Part shown: piece by piece, positions 1 to 11,551 of the stretch
How positions within the stretch are numbered: position 1 is the first letter of the stretch
How the letters are laid out: every line of letters begins with the position of its first letter
Assembly (NCBI RefSeq): GCF_024713945.1
Contig: NC_134679.1
Location: forward strand, 1,059,001-1,123,000
Direction: 5' to 3'
DNA from: Dermatophagoides farinae
Lineage: Eukaryota; Arthropoda; Arachnida; Sarcoptiformes; Pyroglyphidae
Length of the DNA: 64,000 bases
Translations under genes and position numbers: made by a program
The notes under the pieces: model-generated
Databases searched by the model: none
What the model was told of the DNA's origin: nothing
Seen by the model: the letters and a program-made list of their open reading frames with translations, nothing else

Positions 1-507
1 TGATTAATTTTTTTTTCTCGACAATTTGATCGATTATCAAGATTTACGACGACAACAACAACAACAACAATCGATCAGATAAACAGATTCAGATCAAGTA
101 AACAAGACAAAAAAAAATTACTCAAAATTGGACCATACATCCAACAAACATCAAAGTGTTACACATAAAAAAAAAGAATTTCCATTATATTTACAAGCAA
201 TTATTTTGAATTCTTTTTCACTTTCTAGATGATGATGATTTTTTTTGCGTACAAGAAGAAGTCATCATCGCTATTTATTTCGAAAAAAAAAGAGAGAAAC
301 CTATATTATATTATCTATTTATTAATAATGATGATGATTATACCGATAAAATAAAAATTTTCAAAAAAAAAAAATTTTTTTTGTCACGTTATATATGAAT
401 ATATTCAATGTTAAGATTTTTGTTTGTTTTTTTTCTTCTTTGATTCGAAAAAAAAAATTGTTCCATCAATATTGACAAAAACAACAACGACAACAACAAC
501 AACAACA
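1..507. other. Upstream region / 5' UTR of the Myb-like gene
   Basis: A/T-rich sequence with CAA repeats (about 51-70 and 479-506) and several A and T runs. The CAA-rich stretch just before the ATG at 508 is probably 5' UTR. No coding signal was seen. Confidence 0.5.
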
Positions 508-1773
508 ATGGGTAAACATAAAAAACAAAAACAAATTGAAGATGATCATGTTGAAATTGTGATGCTAAAACAAGAACCAGATTCAGACGAACAATGTGAT
601 GAAACTTTAAATGAAAAGAAAAATAAGAAAATGAATAAACATTGTGATAATGAAATTGATGAATCCAATCATCGATTACAAAACGATGATGATGACGATG
701 ATGATCGATTGTCGGATGATTTACCATCACTTAAAGATGGTGTACAAATGGATTCAACATTAATTTCTGATGAACAATTACATCGTTTGATACCAAAATT
801 ACGAAAACCTAATGATAATGATAAAGAATTATTACAACAATATAATTTATCTATTCAAAATGGACGATTTACTCGGCAAGAAAATACCATTCTTCGTCGT
901 AATTGGCAACGTTATCTAAATGATTATAATGTGCCTAATAAATCTCTATTACTTGGACATTTTCAATATGAACGTTCAAAAGATGGTGAACAAAAAATTA
1001 AAAAAACATATCGAAAATTTGCTAATGAAACACAATTATGGCTACGGTTGGCTAAAGATCTTCCTAATCGTACGATATTTCAGATATATTGTCGTGCTCG
1101 GTTCCTATTGTCGGATTTGAAAATAGCAAAAGATTTATCTGAAAACGATCGTCAAATCATATTGGATCTATATCGTACACATGGTGATCATTATACAAGT
1201 TTCTGTGAAGAATATGGCTACAATCCAAAATGTGCAAGAGAAATTATTCGTCATGCAATCAAATCCAATGGTGTTGAATTGAATCATGGTGAATGGAGTT
1301 TGGAAGAGGTGAAAAAGTTAAAAAAAGTTGTTCTTAAATTAATGAAAAGACTAAATCTTCAAACATATGATGGTATTCCATGGAGTCTTGTGTCTAGAAA
1401 ACTTCATCGTTCCGATATACAATGTCGACAGAAATTTTTCAGCAAATCAACATTATTCACAGTGATTTCACAACCACAAATCGATGATTGGAATGAAAAA
1501 TTGGATATAGCTAAATTTATTGCTTTATTGAAACATTTAAATTTTTCTGATCATAATATGATCGATTGGGATTATATAAAGGAAAAATTTTCCAGTGATT
1601 ATTTCAATATTCTATTACGTAAATGGCGTGAAATGCGTGTACGTATACCTGATCATCAACAATTGTCGTTACATCAGATCCTTGAACATTTATATAAAAC
1701 ACGTGTATTGAAACATTTTGGTCATGATCCAAAGAAAATGAAAGAAATCGACAATTTCATCAATTCATCATAA
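508..1773 (+). CDS. Myb/SANT-domain protein, TTF1/Reb1-like (RNA polymerase I termination factor family)
   Basis: Single-exon ORF of 421 aa. The ATG at 508 follows a CAA-rich leader; the frame is open further upstream to a TTG but has no earlier ATG. Residues 1-90 are acidic and lysine-rich, including an Asp run near 60-66. From about 119 the sequence looks like tandem Myb/SANT modules: NGRFTRQENTILRRNW (118-133), a Trp-containing helix near 177, HGEWSLEEVKKLKK with IPWSLVSRKL (261-299), and WNEKLDI to RKWREMR (328-377). In TTF1/Reb1/DMTF1 proteins such repeats bind DNA, for example rDNA terminators. Assignment to this superfamily is fairly secure; orthology to TTF1 is inferred from motif memory. 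RPUSD4 starts 171 nt downstream on the same strand. Confidence 0.75.
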   Translation: MGKHKKQKQIEDDHVEIVMLKQEPDSDEQCDETLNEKKNKKMNKHCDNEIDESNHRLQNDDDDDDDRLSDDLPSLKDGVQMDSTLISDEQLHRLIPKLRKPNDNDKELLQQYNLSIQNGRFTRQENTILRRNWQRYLNDYNVPNKSLLLGHFQYERSKDGEQKIKKTYRKFANETQLWLRLAKDLPNRTIFQIYCRARFLLSDLKIAKDLSENDRQIILDLYRTHGDHYTSFCEEYGYNPKCAREIIRHAIKSNGVELNHGEWSLEEVKKLKKVVLKLMKRLNLQTYDGIPWSLVSRKLHRSDIQCRQKFFSKSTLFTVISQPQIDDWNEKLDIAKFIALLKHLNFSDHNMIDWDYIKEKFSSDYFNILLRKWREMRVRIPDHQQLSLHQILEHLYKTRVLKHFGHDPKKMKEIDNFINSS

Positions 1774-1944
1774 ATTAAAATAATTCATTTTTTCTATTTA
1801 TACAAAAATCCACTATTTTCACTCAAATTGTGTTTACTATGTTTTTTGCGATGCGCCATGCATTTTCATGTGTTGAATTGAATTTTTAAAAAATCATATT
1901 TTTTTTCTCATCTGATTAAAAAATCAACCTGATTCCTTTTATCA

Positions 1945-3873
1945 ATGTTGTTGAATATAAGTAATTCAATTCGTTTTCATGAATTAATATGTTGTAGACA
2001 GATTCTGTATCAACCGAAACAATTACTTCGATCTGTTCGATCCACATTGATTCGTTCTAGCGTCAATCCAACGATTGAACATGATGAAAATGAAAATTCG
2101 CAAATTCTTGATAAAGAATCTGATTACAATTATCTTGGAATAAATCCAAAAGAAGATTCATTCACAATTCATGGTGATTATGTTCGTAATGATCACATGA
2201 AATATCGTGAACAAATTGCCCAGAAATATAAACCATTATTTCGGCCTAAACAAAAATATGTGGATGATATTCGAAAAAAATTGGGTGTTTTAAATGTTCG
2301 TTTTGATTCAGAAAATCAAGCACAATTTCATGGTGAATTTGAAAAACGTGATGAATTAGTTTTCAAAACTATGGATGATGTTGTCAATCATATTGGCAGA
2401 AATCATGTTGAATTTAATGAACCAGTACAGAAGAAATTGGTTAAAAAAATGGAAATAGATTTTGTTCCATTTGACACCGAAAATGGTTGCAAAACAACCG
2501 AACGAAAACGATCAACGAGAAATAATGATTCGATTCAATTTCGTTATGCAAAAGAATTATCATCAGAATTTAATGGGAAAATTTCCACTGCAAACAATCA
2601 AAACAATGACCATGTTGATGATGATTGGATTACATATGAACAAACGAAACGTGAATCACCGAAAAAAGAAAAACCAGAACCATCAAAATCGGAAAAAATT
2701 ATGGCTGTAAAATTTGAACCATTCAACAAAGAGGAAGGTGTCATCATTAAACCAAAAAGTATTTCCGGATATGAATATCTAAAACAAATTCGTCATGGAA
2801 AACGTGAACCAAAATTAGTGAAAGAATTTGATGAAATGAAAAATATGATTCCAAAAGAGAAACTTGATACAAAAGGTTATCGAGTATTGACGAATCAGGT
2901 ACCAGATTTTTCTCATTTAACCAACGATGAAGTATTGAAAATGCTTGAAGCACAAATTTTATTCAACGATGAAGATATTGTTGCATTGAATAAACCATAT
3001 GGTATCGCTATTCATGGTGCATTTGGTTCCACAATAAAAAATTCAAAAATTTCTAGTCATCGAATTAATTCAAAATTTCATCATGTAATACATCTTGGTT
3101 ATTTTCTACCAAAATTAGCTGAACATCTTAATTGTACGAAATTATACACTGTTCATCGTTTAGATCGTGATACAACCGGTGTATTATTATTGACGAAAAC
3201 TCAAGAAAAAGCTAATCAATTGAATCAATTATTTAAGAAACAAAAAATAATGAAAAAATATTATTGTATAACGAAAAATAAACCCGATAAACCAGAAGGA
3301 ATTATTGATATTCCAATCGAATTAGGTTATATTAAATCATCATCAGATGGTGTTGACAGAAAACGTGAACGAATGGTATTATGTCCAGAACCAGTACAAG
3401 GAATTCGTTTACAACGAAATTGGCGTACAGCACGTAAAGCCATTACACATTATAAAATTCGATCCGATCATGGAAATGCAGCCTTAATTGAAGTAAGTGA
3501 TGTGTGATTTTCAAATCCCAAAATCTGTGCTAATCATTTTTTTTTTGATTTGTAAATTCATCATTAGGTTACACCCGAAACCGGTATACGACATCAGATT
3601 CGTGTTCATCTTGGTTTCGGTCTACGTTGTCCAATACTTGGTGATCATAAATATTCCAATCTGGATAGTCTATCACCACAACGATTACCATCGGACATAT
3701 TGATGGCATTGAAAATACGTCAATCAAAATCACGTACAATTCCAATGCATTTACATGCATCATTAATAATGATACCAGAATTGGGTAAAAATGGCCAAAA
3801 CATATTCATACGTGCACCATTACCGTATCATTTTCAACAGAATATGCGTTCATTAAAATTACGATTAAATTAG
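1945..3873 (+). CDS. RPUSD4: Mitochondrial RNA pseudouridylate synthase, RPUSD4-like (RluA family)
   Basis: Two exons, 1945-3492 and 3568-3873, joined across a 75-nt GTAAGT...TTAG intron in phase 0; 617 aa. The RluA catalytic motif HRLDRDTTG is at about residues 404-412, with Asp407 the expected catalytic nucleophile. It is preceded by NDEDIVALNKPYGIAIHG and followed in exon 2 by ETGIRHQIRVHL and CPILGDHKYS, all family hallmarks. The N-terminus is basic, Ser/Arg-rich and lacks acidic residues, as expected for mitochondrial import. RPUSD4 modifies mitochondrial 16S rRNA and tRNA in animals. This protein is much longer than the roughly 380 aa of human RPUSD4 because about 300 residues precede the catalytic domain (see findings). 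A polyadenylation-type AATAAA lies 56 nt after the stop. Confidence 0.88.
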
Positions 3874-3928
3874 CGATAGAATATATTCTATTTTAATGTT
3901 TTTTATTTAAAACAAAAATGTGTAATTA

Positions 3929-3934
3929 AATAAA
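3929..3934 (+). terminator. Candidate polyadenylation signal AATAAA for RPUSD4
   Basis: Canonical hexamer 56 nt downstream of the RPUSD4 stop codon, the expected distance for a compact 3' UTR. Confidence 0.5.
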
Positions 3935-5584
3935 TAAGAAACTTTAACTCTTTGAATTTCAACAATTGAATTAACCTTGTGTGGAGGCCCATTGATGGTG
4001 ATTACCCAATTAAGCTAAAAATTCAAATAATCTTTTGTCATTTTCTTCATTGAATTATTATTCACTGTCTAAATAAAGAATTTTTTTTCCCATTGGGCGT
4101 TGATGATTATGATGCCAGATCATCGTCATCATCATCATCATCATCATCATCATCGTGTAGGAGGATTTCATTGTGTGTGTGTTATAAATGCATCAACACA
4201 CGCACACACACACCGTTTTTTACAATTTAGAATCTGGGCTAGGTGAATATCAAGTGCAACTTATACACAAGCAAAAAATGAAAACCTTGTGAGATTCTTC
4301 ATTGCAAGACATGTGTGCGTGTGTTTATATTAAACACCCGACACATCAAATGATTTTGATGATGATGAAAAATTTTTGAATAAAAGCCAATCTATAGTAT
4401 TCTTGTGTTTTTATCTCTAGAAAGATATATCTTGTGTATGTGTGTGTGTGTTTATTGTTCAAGTTTTTTTTCTCGTAAACTTTTCGGAACAGCAAAAAGA
4501 AAAAAAAACAGATTCTTTTTTATTCTGCTGAAGGGCAAAAGTAAAAAAAAAAGAATTTGTCTCTCTCTCTCTCTCCATTGTTCAGTCGATTTAATTATTG
4601 TTAATTTAGCCGATTGTGAATAAGAAAACGAGTAAAAAAAACTGAATAATTATTCTGAGGCTAAATAATATTTTGAAATTCGATGAGTGGTTGTTGTTAC
4701 TGCCACCATCGAATAGAATCATCATCAATGGAGCGAATGGGTTCAAAACAACGGAATAGAAAAAGTTGATGAAAAAAATAAAGCAAATGTGTTGTTTTTA
4801 CCATCTATTAAAATTACCAGTCGGTATTTCATTAAGAGAAAAAAAAATTCTTTGAAAAGAACAAAAATTTCATTCCTCTAGAAAATCTAGATTCAATTCA
4901 TTCTTGAAAGAAGCTAGTGACTATTTTAGGTCAATTAGACATTCTGATGGCAGCAGCAAATCGGATAGCTAATATTGTTGTTGTTGTTGTATGAAACGGA
5001 ATTTTCTATTATTAGAATCATATCATCATCAGCATCATTTCGACAACAGAAAACAACATGATGATGTTGATTTTGAATATGGCAATGAATAACGCCTACT
5101 TTGTTTTTTTTCTTCAAACATTACGCCAAACTATGCCACACCAAATGATTATGGAAATAATTTTCTTTCTTTTTTTTTTTTTTTTTTTTTTTTTGATGAA
5201 TCTTTTGAATTTTCTGTGATCGGAATTTTCTTCTCACTTTTTTCATTCAAGAATTTTTCATCAAGAATCCACTGCCAGTGTCTGTTTGCCTGTCTATCGT
5301 ATCATCACTGTTTGGAGATTGGTGTGTTTGGTGAAATTTTTTTATATTTCTGGTTTTTGATTGAAGAAATTTTTTTCTTGTTTCGTCCATTGATCAACTC
5401 ATTCATTTGAGGTAGAGCAATTTTTTTTTTAATTGATTTATCATTTATTGATTCATTGATGAAAATTTGTGAACTTTGAATTTTTTTTCATTGCTTCGAT
5501 ATTTTTTTTTCTTCACACAGTATTTTCTTGTTGTTTAATTCATTCGAATTTTTATTCATCTGAACAAAAAAAAAAAAAAAAATA
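3935..5584. other. Intergenic region / 5' UTR of the myosin light chain gene
   Basis: Holds an ATC microsatellite (4127-4154), short GT and CA repeats, a CT run near 4561-4575, a 25-nt T-run (5170-5194) and an 18-nt A-run just before the next ATG. The T-rich pyrimidine sequence 5160-5560 may belong to the promoter or leader of the muscle gene. I see no gene here. Confidence 0.5.
4127..4154. repeat. (ATC)n microsatellite
   Basis: Uninterrupted run of ATC triplets, preceded by one variant unit (CGTC). Confidence 0.9.
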
Positions 5585-6505
5585 ATGGTAAGCATTTTTT
5601 TTTTGAAATTATTTAATTCAAAATTCTCACTCAATGTTATTGGGGGGGCTGATGTCCAACAATTTTAGGCTGATTTAAGACCACCAGAAGTTGAAAGTAA
5701 GTTTTAAATTGATTTTTTTTTTGTCATTCGAATTTGCTTTTGCCTTTTTCAATTACCATTACCATTAAAGGTGATTGTTGTTGTTGTTGTTAAAATAGTT
5801 GTTGATGAAAATGATTCGAATCGAATGCCAAGAATAATTAAGCGTAGGCGAGCTTATGACCTATTTTTAACTGATATTTGAATTTTGTTTCAAACAAAAA
5901 AAAATTTTGTTTTCTTTTTTCATCAACAGAGGCTCGTCTTCATTTTGATATCTATGATTTCGATGGCCAAAGCAAAGTTGATTATCATTATTTGGGCGAT
6001 CTGTTGAGATCATTAGATCTTCGACCTACCCAAGATTCAGTGGCGAAAAATGGCTGGGAAAAGAAAAAAGGTATGTTAATAATTGTTTACAATTCGAAAT
6101 AATGATAAAATGATGGCTTTTTATTTTTAGGTCAGAAATTCATGACATTCGAAGAATTTCTTCCAATTTATAGCCAAGTAAAGAAAGATAAAGATTGTGG
6201 TGCATTCGAAGATTTGGTTGAAGGTTTAAAAGTTTATGATAAAGCTGAAAATGGTACCATGATGGAAGCAGAATTGGCCCATGTTTTATTGTCATTGGGT
6301 GAAAAATTGACCGATGCTGAAGTGGAAGAAATTATTAAAACATGTGGTGGTGGCTGTGATGATGAAGGATTCATGAAATATGAAAGTATGTTTTTTTCAG
6401 AATTCTGATTTCAATGAGATTAATTTATTGTTTTTTAAAATTTATTTAGCGTTCATCAAAAATGTCATGGCAGGTCCGTTCCCAGAAGAGGCAGGAAAAT
6501 CATAA
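5585..6505 (+). CDS. Mlc1: Myosin alkali (essential) light chain, group 26 mite allergen type
   Basis: Five coding exons: 5585-5587 (the ATG alone), 5669-5696, 5930-6070, 6131-6385, 6450-6505. All have GT-AG borders and consistent phases, giving 160 aa. The start reads MADLRPPEVEKARLHFDIYD and the end MAGPFPEEAGKS. The fold is calmodulin-like: EF-hand 1 (DFDGQSKVDYHYL) lacks the acidic residue at loop position 12; MTFEEFLPIYSQVKKD and AFEDLVEGLKVYDKAENG with ELAHVLLSLGEKLTDAEVEE are typical of muscle essential light chains. It would stabilise the myosin lever arm rather than sense Ca2+. A lone-ATG first exon is common in the calmodulin/MLC superfamily. In house dust mites this family is catalogued as allergen group 26. 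Confidence 0.9.
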
Positions 6506-6680
6506 TCAAACTAAAAAAAAACAAACAATAACAATATCAAACAGACAGACACCCAAACAAACACAAATATCAACGAAAACAAAAAGCACAAATTCTAGAA
6601 CAACAATCAAATTGATAACCACAATCAAATTAATTAATGGCAAAAAAAATCATTTGTAAACACCAATTTGTGCCTTTTAC

Positions 6681-6686
6681 AATAAA
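6681..6686 (+). terminator. Candidate polyadenylation signal AATAAA for the myosin light chain
   Basis: Canonical hexamer 176 nt after the stop codon, at the end of a CAA-rich 3' UTR-like stretch and before the next gene. Confidence 0.5.
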
Positions 6687-6920
6687 ATTCTAATTTATTT
6701 ATTGGAAAAAAAAATTTTAAAATTTTTTTGAATTGATTGAATCATCCTTTTTGGAAAAAATTCAAAAGGCTAATTTAATAGTTGGATCGAAATAGTTTTG
6801 GATCGAATCTATTGATTAAAAATATACGCGTTGTTTTTTTTATCATTCTTTTTTCCGGTTTTTTTCCCTGTCAAACACATGGCTAACTATTATTTCGAAA
6901 CAGATCAAATGAAATAAAAA

Positions 6921-8268
6921 ATGGCAAATTCCAAACAAATTCGTCGTGATCATTTTAATCAAGAATTACAAAATTTATTGGAACAAAAAACTAAAAGTAA
7001 TTTATTCACTAAAGAACATCATGATGAATTGATTCGTGAATACATCGATGCGAATAGAAAACTGGCTACAACACGAAGTCCACAGGAAATTCGTTTGTTG
7101 AATAAATTTGATCTACTACGTTTGGAAGGTACCAAACGTTTGGTTAAACGTGGTAGCAAATTTTTTGGTACCAGATTTTTTGTTCATTCAGGTGAATTAT
7201 TTCGAATATTCGAAAAAGCTCATCATGAATTGAATCATGCTAGCGCCAAGAAAATGTTTGATTATCTTCGATCTACATACATGAACATTACGATGGAATC
7301 TATTACACTCTATATTCAAACTTGTGAATTTTGTCAAACGAAAAAGAGTCTAAAGGTAATGAATTGCAAATTGATTAACTTTTTCTAATATATTCATTTT
7401 CAACATTCAAAAGGGATTTGATTCACGACAATTCTCTAAATGGTTGATTGGTTTTGTCGACATGTCCAATTCTAGTGATGGTGATTATCGATACATTTTA
7501 AAATATCAAGATGTTTGTACGAAATTTTGTATTTTTAAACCACTGAAAGGAAACGATGTCGAACAAGTTGCGGAAAATCTTCGAGAAATATTCGGATGGT
7601 TAGGTGCTCCTCAAATTCTTGGCTATGAAGGTGATCGTGAATTCGTTGAAAACGTAAAAGAAAAATTGAAAGAATTTTATAATGATCTCAAAATAATCAC
7701 TGGTAAAGAAGAAGAATCTTGCCAAAATTCTGAATGGAAAAATGAACTCAAAAAATTGCTGACCACATTGTGTAAGAATCGAAAAACCGATTCCTGGGCC
7801 AAAGTAATACCGGAATTACAATTCATGTTGAACACTATTGAAGATCATGATCAATGTACACCATACGAACGTTTCTTTGGACGTAAACCGAATTTCGGTT
7901 TGAATATTGCTTTACCGAAAAATTTCAAAACAGAAGATTTAATTGAAGAAAAATTGGAACAATTTTGTCGTCAATATTTGAATACAAATTCAAATTCTAG
8001 TAAAAAACCATCAACATCATTCAATGATTCTGCCATATTATCCGATGATTCGGATGCTCATGTTGGCAATAGTGATTCAGACACTGATGAAAGTGAAGAA
8101 ACATTTCCAAATCTACATCGTTCAATGTCTGTGGTGGTTTGTCATTGTAAAACTGGTTGTACAACCAAAAGATGTTCATGTTTGGCTGCCAATTCAAAAT
8201 GTAGTAGTTTTTGTCATAGACAAGAAAAATATTGTGAAAATAGAACAATAATAGATGATGATGAATAG
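6921..8268 (+). CDS. Domesticated integrase-like protein (KRBA2/SCAND3-type; H2C2 zinc domain + rve core + Cys-rich tail)
   Basis: Two exons, 6921-7355 and 7414-8268, across a 58-nt intron in phase 0; 429 aa. Residues 91-142 hold an integrase H2C2 zinc-binding module (HHELNH at 101-106, CEFC at 135-138). Residues 146-330 resemble the rve integrase core: VDM with Asp161 as first acidic residue, YILKYQDVCTKFCIFKPL, and GAPQILGYEGDREF where transposon relatives usually have SDNGREF. TPYERFFGRKPN (about 306-317) is another integrase landmark. A Ser/Asp-rich linker leads to a cysteine cluster (CHCKTGCTTKRCSC, then C..CH) near the C-terminus. There is no reverse transcriptase and no flanking terminal repeat that I can see. 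Family assignment is from memory of KRBA2/SCAND3/Ginger-like integrases. ATTAAA hexamers at 8292 and 8323 could end the transcript. Confidence 0.75.
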
Positions 8269-8430
8269 ATGGAATTATGAATTTTGCAATCATTAAATTG
8301 ATATCGATATGAAATTTTATTGATTAAAATTATGTTTGATTATTAAATGTGAATATATATGTGTGTTTGAAAACTTTGAAAGTTTTTTTTCTTGTTTTGT
8401 TTATTTTTAAAAGAGCATTTTTTTGTTTCA

Positions 8431-8436
8431 TTTATT
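8431..8436 (-). terminator. Candidate polyadenylation signal for BPHL (minus strand)
   Basis: TTTATT on the plus strand is AATAAA on the minus strand, 46 nt past the BPHL stop codon. The convergent integrase-like gene ends only 213 nt from the BPHL stop. Confidence 0.45.
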
Positions 8437-8481
8437 AACTCTTTTTTTTGGATTAAACAAATTCTTACCAAAATGGTTGAA

Positions 8482-9454
8482 TCAATAGAAATCACCTGAA
8501 TCTTCAAAGAATTGATCAATAAGTTGTCGAAATTCCATTGTATGTGTTTGATGAAGATTATGTTTTGCATCAGGAAAACGTCTCAATGTACAATTGGCAA
8601 TACGTTCCTGACAATATAATGGTTGTTCCAATGGAATCAATGCATCTTTGTCACCATGTATAATCAATACTGGACAACGAATACGTCCCAAACCATTCAT
8701 TAGATCATTGTGTATAGCAAAACGAAGATCTTTCAATTCAGGTTTTGCTGCATTTACGGCCATAATTGTGGCCTGTAAATCACGACACCAATTACAATGA
8801 TTATCCCAAAGTTGTTGTAACAATTCTGGTCCATAAATTTCTTCATAATTACCGCGCATTTTTTTGTCCCAGGTTTCAATTTTTTGTGTTTTCAAAAATG
8901 GTAAAATATTCGTCTTATTAGCGAACACATAGATACCGCTTGCAGCAACAGCTTGAACTTTTGATGGTTGTAATATTGCCAATAGTATTGCAACTTTTGC
9001 ACCATCTGACCAACCAAGTACTGAATAGCTATGATAATTCAAATGATCCATCAATTGCATACAACATTTGACATCATTATCATAAACATCCAAGCCATAT
9101 GGTCGTTTTGGTGGACGTGATTTACCCCAACCAGGTAATTCAACAGCAATGAATGTATAGCGATTAAAATCGAATGCCAATGGTCCAGTTAATTGTACGT
9201 AGAAATCTGATTTAGCCGTTCCTGTGTGTGTGTGTGTGTGAATGTGAGAGGAGAAAAAAATTTTTTTGATAAAATGCCAATGAAATTGACCAAATAAAAA
9301 ACAAACAAACAAACAAACCTAATGCTCCTGGAATAAGCAATACAATTGTTGGACCATGGCCAAATTTTTGCCAATGTATTGGAAATCCATTTATGTCTAC
9401 AGATCCTTCATCATCAGGCACAAGATCGGGTTTTTTTCCTGTTGCTTCATTCAT
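8482..9454 (-). CDS. BPHL: Valacyclovir hydrolase / biphenyl hydrolase-like protein (alpha/beta hydrolase)
   Basis: Two exons on the minus strand, 9454-9319 and 9221-8482, giving 291 aa, the same length as I recall for human BPHL. The alpha/beta-hydrolase landmarks are all present: oxyanion-side LLIPGALG (39-46), nucleophile elbow GWSDG with Ser117, HGDKDALIP with Asp238 as the likely acid, and AKHNLH with His266 (or His269). The enzyme hydrolyses alpha-amino-acid esters in mitochondria or cytosol. The intron (9222-9318) ends in a CA repeat that directly forms the 3' splice site. The upstream frame stays open to a GTG at 9499 but the first ATG is 9454, so no presequence is evident unless an upstream exon exists. 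Confidence 0.9.
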
Positions 9455-11551
9455 TACGTCAAGATGAAATGATTGAAAATAAATGATATATACAGTCACC
9501 AGAAAAAAAGGATATTAATTTCGAAACTAAAATTGGAAAAAAAAAATCCAGATCCAGAACGAAATATTATGAATGATGGACGAAAAATGAGACCGTAGAA
9601 AAAAAAGAAAAGATAAAAAGACAAAAAGAGAAAAAGAAAATGAAGAAAAAAAAATGTAGAGAAAACAAAAATTTATTTACCAGCACACAACTCGTAAATC
9701 GGCAATGACAAGATGCGGATAATAACGGGATGACGATGTTTATTTTTTTTTATCTTTTTTGGTGAGAAAGATAAGAAAGAGAAATAACCAGTTCAAAGTG
9801 AGAGTTTGTTGAAAGAAAAAAAAAAGATTGAAGAATTTATCTTTCGTTTGTACATTTCGTTATTTTTGTGCTGGTCAATCAGGCTTTTTTTTGTTCGTGT
9901 AATCATGATAAACAGGATTTTTTTTCCTACTGATTATATAAATGATTATCATCATTATTCATTACACAGAAAGAAAGAAAGAAAGAGAAATTGCAACCAA
10001 AAAAAAAAAAACACATTCTTAATACAGGAATTCCAAGTCCTTAAGTATTACATTTATCTTTGGCATGAGAATCATGACGAATGATGAGATAATAATAATA
10101 ATAAAAAAATTTTTTATATCTGTAAACAAAAATAATAACGACCAGTTAAACTTGTTTTTTTTATATTTTTATTTTTATTTTTTACTTGTATCATACCCGA
10201 TAATTATTTTGTTGTTGTTGTTGTTATGTGTGTTTTTTTTTTCTTCTTGGTGGTGGTGGTGGTGGCGGTGTGGTGATGATGGAAACTTTTAAAGAAAAAA
10301 AAAATAAAATTATTTTGAAATCTTTTCACACAAGGTAACCAAATGGCACACGCACACACACACACACACACATATGTTGTGTCCAAAAACCAAAAATTCG
10401 AACGAGATTGATTTTCGTTTATCCACAAATAATGTATATAATAATTCACCGGTTCATTGGAGCGTTTCATTCATTTCAATTAATTAATTGATTTGGGACA
10501 TATAATTATAGTTTCCAAGGGCCAGAAAATTTTTTTTTCTTTTTTTTCAATAAATAAAATAATTATTATTATTGTGAAGAAAAAAAAATCAATGACTTTT
10601 TAATCAATAACATATATAGAGACAATACCAAAAAAACAAAAACAAAAATCATTTTCATCAACTCTTGAAGGTTTTCCAATGTTCTTGTTGTTGTCGCTGT
10701 TGTTGTTGTTGCTTAACCACTTTATTGATGATTTTCTCGTTAACAAAAAAAAACTACATATTATCCACTTTGTTTCCGTTTTTTTTTATTTATTTATTTT
10801 ATTTATGACGTTGACACACAAAAAGTGCAAGTACAACATATATAAATCAAATTGATTGATTGATTATAATCAGGATTATGTCACATATTGGATTGAATTG
10901 AATTTTTTTTTTTTTTGCCATTTCATACACACATGGTGTTTCCATTAATTTTCAAAAAAAAAAATGAAACAAAATAAAAAAAAAATTTTATTTGAAAAAA
11001 ACAAAAAATTTTTGTTAACAGTAGCTGTAGTTAGTGTATGTATTATGATCATCATTTTTCGAAATATTAAATTGGTTATTTTTGCACTTGTCCACCACCA
11101 CCACCACCCAATGAATGACCACAAGCAGCGTATTTATATGAAAAACAATTAAGGCCAAGTGATGATGATGATGATGAAAATTTATTGTTTTTTTTTTTGA
11201 TGGGAAACGGAAATCATCATTTGATGAAGGAAAAAGGCATCAATTTTGAAATTCTAAATTTGATTTTTCATCATCATCATCATCATGATGTTTTTCTCTG
11301 TTGTTCATTTGTAAGACAGGTAATTATTTGAGATTTGGGTTGCTTAAGTGATGATGTTGATGACCTATTTCCAAATTTAGAAAAAAAAGAGATAAAAAAA
11401 TAGAAAATTAATGAATCACAAAAATAACATGTTCAAGTATTTTGAATGAATTTACCAGAATTATTCGAATATATTCTCGCTCTTTGTACTATTGGAAATG
11501 GATTTTTTTTTTTTTTTTTTTTTTTTGATTTATAAGTTGTTGATGGTCATT
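9455..11551. other. Intergenic region between BPHL and VTA1
   Basis: Purine-rich AAAAGA-type sequence (about 9590-9665), GTT, GGT and CA tracts (10211-10270, 10346-10372), and a 24-nt T-run (11503-11526) just beyond the VTA1 stop. The BPHL promoter must lie at the left end. Short open frames here are translations of the repeats. No gene recognised. Confidence 0.5.

Noticed and set aside
424-507. In-frame extension of the Myb-like ORF upstream of ATG 508
   Set aside because: It begins at TTG and encodes a poly-Phe and poly-Thr leader from T and ACA repeats. No upstream ATG exists in the frame.
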